6,173 bases of DNA, taken from assembly GCA_007133995.1 (NCBI GenBank), contig SLLP01000123.1, positions 1-6,173 on the forward strand, in the 5' to 3' direction. The position numbers and the translations under genes were made by a program. The notes beneath the pieces are model-generated. The model was not told the DNA's origin. It searched no databases and saw only the letters and a program-made list of their open reading frames with translations. The stretch's first letter is position 1. Every line of letters starts with the position of its first letter. The DNA comes from Balneolales bacterium. GTDB taxonomy: Bacteria; Bacteroidota; Rhodothermia; Balneolales; Natronogracilivirgulaceae. Positions 1 to 5,254 of the stretch are shown piece by piece.

Positions 1-738
1 CTGAACGTTCACGGCTGTTCCGATCAAGCCGGTGAGGTTGACGATCTGACGGTATCTTACGGCGCGGTCTGCCATCCACGAACCAAACACCGCATTGACG
101 GAATAACGAAGCTGTTCCATTGGATCGGATGGGAACATGAATCCGGTTTTTTTTCGGTAAATGGCCTTGAAACGATCCACCAGCTCCCTGAGATCACCTG
201 CGGTCAGATCGGTGTCATTTGTGACGCCCTTCTCTTCCTTGAGTTTTTCCATGGCCTCTTCAAACAGGTCGTGGGAAACACCCATAACCACATCGCCGAA
301 CATGTCGATGAAACGACGATAGCTGTCTAATGCAAAACGCTCGTTTCCAGTTATATCGGCAAGTCCTTCAACCACCTCATCATTGAGCCCCAGGTTCAGG
401 ACAGTATCCATCATCCCGGGCATGGAGGCCGCTGCGCCGGAGCGCACCGACAGCAGAAGCGGATTTTGGGGATCACCCAGCTTTGCCCCCATCTGCTCTT
501 CCTGGAAAGCTATGCCCTCCTTGAGCTGCTCTTCGAGACCTTCCGGCCACTGCTCGTTGTTTTTATAGTAATGGTCGCAGGCTTCGGTGGAGACCGTCAT
601 GCCCGGGGGTACCGGCAGTCCGGTTTTGCTCATTTCTGCAAGATTCGCACCCTTTCCACCCAACAGCTCCTTCATTGTGCGGTCGCCATCGGCTTTGCCA
701 CCGCCAAAAACGTAAACATACTTCACTTTTTTCATCAT
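1..738 (-). CDS. ppdK: Pyruvate, phosphate dikinase (PPDK), N-terminal part, runs off left edge
   Basis: PPDK interconverts pyruvate + ATP + Pi and PEP + AMP + PPi in the cytoplasm. The 246 codons visible read in one open frame to base 1 and cover the N-terminal nucleotide-binding (ATP-grasp) domain; the family is usually about 870-900 aa, so the phosphohistidine and PEP/pyruvate domains lie outside the window. Visible landmarks are FGGGKADG (11-18), GGKGANLAEM (27-36), GLPVPPGMT (40-48) and SVRSGAAASMPGMMDTVLNLG (starting at 97). K29 and R99 match the ATP-contacting K22 and R92 of the Clostridium symbiosum enzyme with a constant offset of 7. Two adjacent ATG codons (736-738 and 733-735) could both start it; the outer one is used here. 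No clear Shine-Dalgarno precedes it. It is divergent from the transporter operon. With pckG at the other end of the window it suggests a PEP-synthesis role, but the reaction is reversible and direction cannot be read from sequence. Family assignment is very secure. Confidence 0.97.
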   Translation of the reverse strand, partial: MMKKVKYVYVFGGGKADGDRTMKELLGGKGANLAEMSKTGLPVPPGMTVSTEACDHYYKNNEQWPEGLEEQLKEGIAFQEEQMGAKLGDPQNPLLLSVRSGAAASMPGMMDTVLNLGLNDEVVEGLADITGNERFALDSYRRFIDMFGDVVMGVSHDLFEEAMEKLKEEKGVTNDTDLTAGDLRELVDRFKAIYRKKTGFMFPSDPMEQLRYSVNAVFGSWMADRAVRYRQIVNLTGLIGTAVNVQ

Positions 739-850
739 AGTTTTACCCGATTGTAGTTATTAACTTCCTGAAAAGGTATCTAATTGAGGACAAAGTCATA
801 TAGAATAATAATATCCACGGCTCTGCCGGATACCCCTGAACAGCAAGTTT

Positions 851-874
851 GTCAGTCATTAATAGTTTACTGAC
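851..874. repeat. 6-bp inverted repeat, GTCAGT ... ACTGAC
   Basis: GTCAGT at 851-856 and ACTGAC at 869-874 are perfect reverse complements around a 12-nt AT-rich spacer. It lies about 115 bp upstream of the ppdK start. It could be a protein-binding site, but an arm of six can arise by chance in a region of this size. Confidence 0.3.
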
Positions 875-890
875 GGCCGTTTGGCTGCTG

Positions 891-916
891 TCCTGCAGGA
901 AATATTCTCAGAATAT
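891..916. promoter_or_regulatory. Two adjoining symmetric motifs mid-way in the divergent spacer
   Basis: TCCTGCAGGA (891-900) is a perfect 10-bp palindrome. One base later comes ATATTC (902-907), a 3-nt spacer TCA, and GAATAT (911-916), a 6-bp inverted repeat with an odd centre. The two motifs are almost contiguous and sit between the divergent genes, which is where a shared operator would be expected. Function is inferred from position and symmetry only. Confidence 0.35.
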
Positions 917-1155
917 CCTTTTGATATACCTTGGTTAAACGCTCAGACAATGTACCACCAATTCATGAAAAAATCTAAAAAAAACACACCTGATGCGCAT
1001 CACTGTATTATAAGTCCACCCCGACATATCTACCCTCCCTGCTTCCGGGCTCTCGGACATTCCACACTTCATATTTCATTCAAATAGGAAGCGTACTATT
1101 GTTGTAACGCCAAATTCACATATTTTTAACAGGTTATGCTAATATGAAACGAACA

Positions 1156-1183
1156 TGACAGCCTCCGGCTGACACACAGGAGG
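1156..1183 (+). promoter_or_regulatory. Overlapping alternative hairpins in the transporter upstream region
   Basis: CAGCC (1159-1163) pairs with GGCTG (1167-1171) around a 3-nt loop. Past one A-A mismatch, TG (1156-1157) and CA (1173-1174) can extend the stem. The inner bases CCTCC (1162-1166) can instead pair with GGAGG (1179-1183). The two stems share bases and exclude each other. If transcription starts upstream of this point, the RNA could switch between them. No start site could be assigned, so a DNA-level role or chance remain possible. Confidence 0.3.
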
Positions 1184-1238
1184 ATGATTATATTCTGCCA
1201 TGTGAGTTCATTATAAATTCAACTTTTTAAACAGATGA

Positions 1239-1296
1239 AATGTCCATGACCGTGGGCGGGACACACATAAGTATGATTAAAAACGTCATGGACATT
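1239..1296. promoter_or_regulatory. Perfect 12-bp inverted repeat upstream of the DASS transporter
   Basis: AATGTCCATGAC (1239-1250) and GTCATGGACATT (1285-1296) are exact reverse complements separated by 34 nt. The right arm ends 34 nt before the transporter ATG. The length and exactness make chance unlikely. In RNA this would be a 12-bp stem with a large loop. In DNA, the arm centres lie 46 bp apart, about four and a half helical turns. A second GGACA inside the loop (1259-1263) could compete with the right arm for TGTCC (1241-1245). There is no U-tract after the right arm, so this is not an ordinary terminator. Most likely it is an operator pair or a 5' leader structure controlling the transporter operon. 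Confidence 0.55.
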
Positions 1297-1318
1297 CTAT
1301 CTTACCATATGAATCAAA

Positions 1319-1328
1319 GATTATAATC
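1319..1328. repeat. 10-bp palindrome GATTATAATC abutting the transporter start
   Basis: GATTATAATC is self-complementary and ends two bases before the ATG at 1331. It occupies the place where a ribosome binding site would be and no Shine-Dalgarno is present. The embedded TATAAT is too near the ATG to act as the -10 of this gene unless the message were leaderless. The role, if any, is unknown; an A/T-rich palindrome of this length can be fortuitous. Confidence 0.3.
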
Positions 1329-1330
1329 AC

Positions 1331-2962
1331 ATGAAATCGGGTTTAAAAGGACTGACCCCCACTCAAACTACAGGACTGTTTCTCGGTATCTTCGGACTTG
1401 TTCTGCCCTTCCTGCTGCCGCTTGGAGCACTTTCGTTTGCCGGGCAGATCGGACTCGGGATCTTTATAATGGCTGCAGTTTTCTGGATGTTCGAACCCAT
1501 ACCCATTTACGCCACATCCATGCTGGTCATCCTGTTGCAGATCGTGCTGCTGAGTGCCCAGGGTCCCATGTACATGGATGCGGAGCTGCCATCCGGCAAA
1601 CCCGTGGAACTTCAGGAGAACACCTGGCAGATCCCCACCGGAGCACTCAGGGATGACCAGACCGTCCTGCTGGTAGTCGAACCCGGCAAAACCGAGGCGG
1701 TACCGGTTGAAATTGTCGAGCGGAACGGACAGCACGTTATCATCCGAAGCGAACAGCTTTCAGCCGACCACGAGATTGTTACAAATATTAATCATCGTCT
1801 TGTCAACTATCAACCCAACAGCTACACCGACTACATCGGTACTCTCGCCAACCCTATCATTATTCTCTTCCTCGGCGGATTCATGCTCGCCGAAGCTTCG
1901 GTCAAGTACAACCTGGATAAAAACCTCACTCGATACCTTCTGTCGCCCTTTGGTTCCAGTCCGCGCTTCATTATTCTCGGGTTGATGCTGGTCACCGCCG
2001 CACTTTCGGCTTTCATGAGCAATACTGCCACCGCTGCGATGATGGTGACCGTCATCCTGCCCATCATAGCACAGCTCGAACCTGGCGACCGTTTCAAGTT
2101 CGGACTGGCGCTGTCCATCCCGATCGCTGCCAACATCGGGGGCATCACCACACCGATCGGAACGCCACCCAACGCCATCGTGATTGCGGCACTTACCGAA
2201 TACGGTAAATCCATCTCCTTCACCGACTGGATCATTTATGCATTTCCACTGGTGATGATCATGCTGATATTTGCATGGTGGCTGCTGCTTGCTTTCTTCC
2301 CGCCAAGTGTCGACCAGTTCAAACTTGACATGAAAGGCAAACTCAATCTCTCTCCCAAGGCTATCGGCCTCTACGTGATCTTCGGCGCCACGGTGCTGCT
2401 CTGGATCACCGAGAACCAGCACGGCATACCGAGCAGCATGGTTGCCTTTCTTCCTGTAGCGGCACTGGTGACCGGACAAATTCTCTCTAAAAACGACATA
2501 CGCAATCTGCCTTGGGATGTACTCTGGCTCATGGCCGGCGGGATATCCCTCGGAATCGGCATGGACAAGACAGGTCTTGCCGTCTGGATGATCTCCGGGT
2601 TTGACTGGGGGGCGATGGGCTATATCACCCTGATCCTTGTATTTGGAATAGTTGCCGTGGCCATGTCCAATTTCCTTTCAAATACCGTAACTGCAACTTT
2701 GCTGATGCCGCTTGTCATCAGTCTGCACACCTCCGGTGTCATGGGTGACAGTTTCAATCTGCTCATAACCGGCATTGTGATTGCCATGTCGTGCAGCCTG
2801 GCGATGGCGCTCCCCATCTCCACGCCCCCCAATGCCATTGCCATGTCCACCGGAATCATCAAAACCAAGGATATGGCTAAAATCGGCGTTATCATCGGCA
2901 TAGTGGGTGTGATGCTCATACTCGTCTACGCCATGTTCTACTGGCCCATTGTCACTAACTAA
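1331..2962 (+). CDS. DASS/SLC13-family sodium:anion (dicarboxylate) symporter with an extra soluble insert
   Basis: This 543-aa integral membrane protein belongs to the divalent anion:Na+ symporter family, whose members import C4-dicarboxylates, citrate, sulfate or similar anions. The family's inverted-repeat core is clear: SNT motifs at 230-232 and 450-452, each followed by a PxxTPPNA-type loop (TPIGTPPNA, 274-282; LPISTPPNA, 494-502). These form the sodium and substrate sites in VcINDY. ANPIIILFLGGFMLAEA (173-189) is also typical. Hydrophobic segments fall near 13-32, 38-56, 57-75 and 171-188, then throughout the C-terminal two thirds. Unusual is a hydrophilic stretch from about 76 to 166, where ordinary members have a short loop; 101-151 looks beta-rich and resembles adaptor-protein domains (see findings). 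Counting from a cytoplasmic N-terminus puts this insert in the periplasm. The ATG follows an in-frame TGA seven codons upstream, so the start is well bounded, but no Shine-Dalgarno is present. It leads a probable operon with the two signalling genes. The substrate is not fixed by the sequence; C4-dicarboxylate is favoured by the PEP-node neighbours. Confidence 0.95.
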   Translation: MKSGLKGLTPTQTTGLFLGIFGLVLPFLLPLGALSFAGQIGLGIFIMAAVFWMFEPIPIYATSMLVILLQIVLLSAQGPMYMDAELPSGKPVELQENTWQIPTGALRDDQTVLLVVEPGKTEAVPVEIVERNGQHVIIRSEQLSADHEIVTNINHRLVNYQPNSYTDYIGTLANPIIILFLGGFMLAEASVKYNLDKNLTRYLLSPFGSSPRFIILGLMLVTAALSAFMSNTATAAMMVTVILPIIAQLEPGDRFKFGLALSIPIAANIGGITTPIGTPPNAIVIAALTEYGKSISFTDWIIYAFPLVMIMLIFAWWLLLAFFPPSVDQFKLDMKGKLNLSPKAIGLYVIFGATVLLWITENQHGIPSSMVAFLPVAALVTGQILSKNDIRNLPWDVLWLMAGGISLGIGMDKTGLAVWMISGFDWGAMGYITLILVFGIVAVAMSNFLSNTVTATLLMPLVISLHTSGVMGDSFNLLITGIVIAMSCSLAMALPISTPPNAIAMSTGIIKTKDMAKIGVIIGIVGVMLILVYAMFYWPIVTN

Positions 2963-2985
2963 CATCTTATTATAAAAATCCGATT

Positions 2986-3489
2986 ATGGAAAGATCCGAT
3001 ATCTACATCCTCTGCATTGAAGACGAACAGGAAGTGCTGGATGCAGTGGTCAGAGACCTTGAAAAGCTGGAGGAACAATTTCCGGTTGAAACATCCACAT
3101 CAGCCGAAGAAGCCCGTGAAGTCATTGAAAAGCTGCTTGACGACGGGAAAAAAATCGGTCTTATCCTGTGCGATCATATTTTGCCTGGTGACAACGGTGT
3201 GGAGTTGTTGATTGAACTGCATAAAAACGAACGCACACATGAATCCCGAAAAGTGCTACTCACAGGACAGGCCGGACTGGATGATACTGTCAGGGCACTC
3301 AATGAGGCCCGGCTTCACCATTACATTTCCAAGCCCTGGAACCGGGAGGAACTTCTCGATGTGTCCGTAAATCTGCTCACCGACTTTGTAATCGAAAATG
3401 AGGAGAATCTGTTGCCCTATATGGCTACCCTTGACACGGAAAAGATTTTCGAGCATATCCGTACCCGGCACAACATCAGCGACGAATAG
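2986..3489 (+). CDS. Single-domain response regulator (CheY-like receiver, no output domain)
   Basis: This 167-aa cytoplasmic protein is a receiver domain with a short C-terminal extension. The phosphorylation site residues are all present: acidic pair E12/D13, phospho-acceptor D63 in LILCDHILPGDNG, T93 in LLTGQ, Y113 as the switch aromatic, and K116-P117 in the YISKPW motif. The receiver covers roughly residues 5-128. The last 40 residues are polar, probably helical, and match no DNA-binding or enzymatic output domain that I recognise. It should therefore act through protein contacts or as a phosphate shuttle. The gene starts 23 nt after the transporter stop and ends 10 nt before the kinase start, so all three are probably cotranscribed and the kinase is its likely partner. 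The ATG lacks a visible Shine-Dalgarno, as is common in the Bacteroidota-like group. Confidence 0.93.
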   Translation: MERSDIYILCIEDEQEVLDAVVRDLEKLEEQFPVETSTSAEEAREVIEKLLDDGKKIGLILCDHILPGDNGVELLIELHKNERTHESRKVLLTGQAGLDDTVRALNEARLHHYISKPWNREELLDVSVNLLTDFVIENEENLLPYMATLDTEKIFEHIRTRHNISDE

Positions 3490-3499
3490 CATATATACC

Positions 3500-4957
3500 A
3501 TGATTTTAAACTTTGCCAAAAACTGGCTGCAGGATCCGACCCGCATTACAAGTCAGATTGCCAAATACCTCAAAGCTTCCAGGGCTTTTGATGCAGAGGA
3601 AATTGAATTTGACAAGAATGACAAGTTTTTCGGCGAAGGGGATTTCAACGAGTCGGTCTACATCCTTTTGGAAGGAACCGTTCAGCTATCCAAAAAAACA
3701 CCCAACGGTCGAAACATCACGGTTGACTGGCTCCGCCCGGGCGCTCTCGTCGGACTCATCTCTTTCGTCACCGGCGAACCTGTTCTGACCACCGCCGTGG
3801 CAGCGAGTCCATGCAGGGCCATCAAAATGAAGGAGAAGGATTTCCTGGAGTTGCAACGAAGCAGGGATGAGGTGGCTCTTCTCGCGCAGCAGCTGATCAT
3901 CGGCAATTTGATCGACCGTTATCATCATGTGGTTTCGGTGCATGTGGAGCTGGAAAGCATCAATGAGACCCTGGAAAAAGAGCGCAACCATCTCCGCCAG
4001 GCACTAAAACAGCTGGAGGAAACCCAGCACCGTCTCATCAGCCAGGAAAAGATGGCAACTCTGGGACAGCTGGTTGCAGGTATAGCGCACGAAATAAACA
4101 ACCCCGCTGCAGCCATGCTCCGGGCATCTGAAAATCTGGCGGAATACTTTCCCGAGATAATCCGGCAGGCCAGCCCGGACCAGGGTGAGGAATATAACAA
4201 TTTCTTCCGGCTCGGCCTTCGCCGGGTAGTCCGCGATTCCGAAGAGCAGCGACGAATCCTGAAAGAGTGGGAAACTGCCTATCCCAAATTCCCACGCAGC
4301 CTGTTGCGCAAAGTGACCTCGATGAGCGACGAGGCACTGAAGATCGTAAAAAAACAGCTTGGGGAAAAACCGGATGTCTCGAAGCGCTCCGAGCTGGAGA
4401 ATATGATTCTGTTTTACGAAAGCGGCTATTTTTTGAAGAATCTTCAGTCCAGCACCAAAAGAATAGGTGAAATCGTATCCAGCCTGAAAAGCTACAGCCG
4501 GCAGGATAAAGGAAAATACGAGAAGGCGGACCTGCGTGACGGCCTTAACGATACGCTCCTGTTACTGTCAAACCGATTGAAAAAGGTCGATGTTATTCTG
4601 AACTTCTCTGACATTCCTCCCATAGATGTCATCACCGGTGAGGTTAACCAGGTGTGGACCAACCTGATCATCAATGCGTGCGACGCCATGCAGGATCGCG
4701 GTGAGCTGGTGATCTCGTGCGGCCACGACGAACGCTATGTCTGGGTTTCCGTCAAGGATAACGGTCCGGGCATTCCATCATCGGTTATCGGTGAAATTTT
4801 CAAGCCGAATTTCACCACCAAGCACAAAACCACCAGCTTCGGACTGGGACTCGGCCTGTCCATCTCGCAACAGATCATCCAGAAACACGGCGGTAAAATC
4901 AGAGTTAAAAATGCCGAAAAAGGCGGAGCAGAGTTCAAGGTCTTTCTTCCGGTTTAA
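3500..4957 (+). CDS. Soluble sensor histidine kinase with Crp-like N-terminal domain and split DHp region
   Basis: The 485-aa product is a cytoplasmic histidine kinase with no membrane segment or signal peptide. In order: a Crp/cyclic-nucleotide-binding-type beta-roll (about 29-118), a connecting helix (121-148), a coiled coil (about 148-186), the H-box LVAGIAHEINNP (191-202) with phospho-acceptor H197, about 90 extra residues (212-312), a second DHp helix (about 313-334), then a HATPase_c domain. That domain has the N-box WTNLIINACDAM (386-397), G1 DNGPGI (420-425), F-box IFKPNFTTK (433-441) and G2 GLGLGL (448-453). All catalytic motifs look intact, so activity is expected. The Crp-like domain lacks the usual ligand-binding Glu and Arg (GLISF in place of GEL.., and L96 at the Arg position), so it may sense something other than cAMP/cGMP or serve as a structural module. 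The ATG at 3500 is preferred over an in-frame ATG at 3398, which would overlap the response regulator by 30 codons and add unrelated sequence. The 10-nt spacing supports a functional pair with the upstream regulator. Confidence 0.94.
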   Translation: MILNFAKNWLQDPTRITSQIAKYLKASRAFDAEEIEFDKNDKFFGEGDFNESVYILLEGTVQLSKKTPNGRNITVDWLRPGALVGLISFVTGEPVLTTAVAASPCRAIKMKEKDFLELQRSRDEVALLAQQLIIGNLIDRYHHVVSVHVELESINETLEKERNHLRQALKQLEETQHRLISQEKMATLGQLVAGIAHEINNPAAAMLRASENLAEYFPEIIRQASPDQGEEYNNFFRLGLRRVVRDSEEQRRILKEWETAYPKFPRSLLRKVTSMSDEALKIVKKQLGEKPDVSKRSELENMILFYESGYFLKNLQSSTKRIGEIVSSLKSYSRQDKGKYEKADLRDGLNDTLLLLSNRLKKVDVILNFSDIPPIDVITGEVNQVWTNLIINACDAMQDRGELVISCGHDERYVWVSVKDNGPGIPSSVIGEIFKPNFTTKHKTTSFGLGLGLSISQQIIQKHGGKIRVKNAEKGGAEFKVFLPV

Positions 4958-4964
4958 CTGGTTT

Positions 4965-4983
4965 GCACAACAGGTGCTTTTTT
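4965..4983 (+). terminator. Weak intrinsic-terminator-like hairpin after the kinase gene
   Basis: GCAC (4965-4968) and GTGC (4974-4977) form a 4-bp stem around a 5-nt loop, followed directly by six T residues (4978-4983). It begins 8 nt after the kinase stop codon, the right position to end the operon. The stem is short for an efficient intrinsic terminator, so read-through into pckG is possible. Confidence 0.4.
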
Positions 4984-5046
4984 AAAAAAAATGGCGTGCC
5001 GCAGCCTTTCTTAACATGATATTCAAATTCAATCCGTATCATTGTT

Positions 5047-5081
5047 TTTGAAAAAGATAGCTAAATGACTTAGGTTATAAT
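5047..5081 (+). promoter_or_regulatory. Candidate pckG promoter
   Basis: TTTG at 5047-5050 is followed after 20 nt by TAGGTTAT (5071-5078). This fits the TTTG / TAnnTTTG arrangement used by the primary sigma factor of Bacteroidota, with mismatches only in the last two bases. A consensus TATAAT (5076-5081) overlaps it, but no good TTGACA-like element lies 16-18 bp upstream of that. Transcription from here would give a leader of roughly 165 nt before the pckG ATG. The call rests on pattern matching alone. Confidence 0.35.
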
Positions 5082-5117
5082 CAGCTATAAAAAATCTGGA
5101 AATCTGTTCGGTAATCT

Positions 5118-5148
5118 ATGCAGTGCAGCTACGCCTGAAATGCAGTGC
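5118..5148. repeat. 9-bp direct repeat ATGCAGTGC, 22-bp period
   Basis: ATGCAGTGC occurs at 5118-5126 and again at 5140-5148. The start-to-start distance of 22 bp is close to two helical turns, so both copies face the same side of the DNA. It lies downstream of the candidate promoter and ends where the 5148-5170 hairpin begins. Such spacing suits a cooperative repressor site, but no regulator can be named. Confidence 0.4.
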
Positions 5149-5170
5149 GAGAGGTGTGACTAACCTCTCG
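5148..5170 (+). promoter_or_regulatory. Perfect 8-bp hairpin in the pckG leader
   Basis: CGAGAGGT (5148-5155) and ACCTCTCG (5163-5170) pair exactly around a 7-nt loop. A run of eight T residues follows at 5192-5199, but 21 nt separate it from the stem, too far for a standard terminator. A second, outer pairing of CAGCT (5126-5130) with AGCTG (5184-5188) would bring a stem to within 3 nt of the T-run and enclose the inner hairpin. The element could be an attenuator, an mRNA stability element, or a terminator for the upstream operon. Confidence 0.45.
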
Positions 5171-5243
5171 ATAATAATACCTGAGCTGAAGTTTTTTTTA
5201 ATATCAATGGCACATAAGCCGATATTGTAAACCAATAATCACT

Positions 5244-5247
5244 GGAG
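5244..5247 (+). promoter_or_regulatory. Shine-Dalgarno sequence of pckG
   Basis: GGAG lies 7 nt before the ATG at 5255 and fixes the pckG start. It is the only well-formed Shine-Dalgarno in front of any of the five genes here. The preceding in-frame ATG at 5207 reaches a stop after seven codons, so it cannot be the start. Confidence 0.75.
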
Positions 5248-5254
5248 TACAGCT

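Larger units (their letters stand above)
739..1330. other. Divergent intergenic region, AT-rich, no supported gene
   Basis: This 592-bp stretch separates ppdK (minus) from the transporter operon (plus) and must hold both promoters. It is visibly richer in A/T than the flanking genes. No convincing sigma-70 or Bacteroides-type promoter pair could be assigned for either gene. It does hold several symmetric elements, listed separately: 851-874, 891-916, 1156-1183, 1239-1296 and 1319-1328. The only open frame above 60 codons (TTG start at 881, stop at 1087) has no recognisable domain and an unbiased composition, and it is not called as a gene. Confidence 0.7.

Noticed and set aside
881..1087. 68-codon open frame with a TTG start in the divergent spacer
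   Set aside because: No Shine-Dalgarno, no recognisable domain, composition like random AT-rich DNA, and it runs through the symmetric motifs at 891-916.
1184..1216. 10-codon frame directly after GGAGG, as a leader peptide
   Set aside because: There is no spacing between GGAGG and the ATG, so initiation there is implausible, and the peptide has no run of regulatory codons.
1322..1327. TATAAT as a -10 promoter element for the transporter
   Set aside because: It lies 3 nt before the ATG, which would put the transcription start inside the coding region, and no -35 is found at proper spacing.
1556..1828. Transporter insert as a TrkA_C (RCK-C) domain, common in DASS relatives
   Set aside because: TrkA_C domains usually sit in the central cytoplasmic loop between the two repeats. 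This segment is near the N-terminus and lacks the TrkA_C pattern.
1760..2479. 239-codon open frame antisense to the transporter gene
   Set aside because: It is the shadow of a strongly conserved membrane-protein gene, and its polar, histidine-rich product resembles no family.
3398..3499. Upstream in-frame ATG that would lengthen the kinase by 34 residues
   Set aside because: It would overlap the end of the response regulator by about 90 nt, and the added residues look like out-of-frame sequence. ATG at 3500 gives normal operon spacing.
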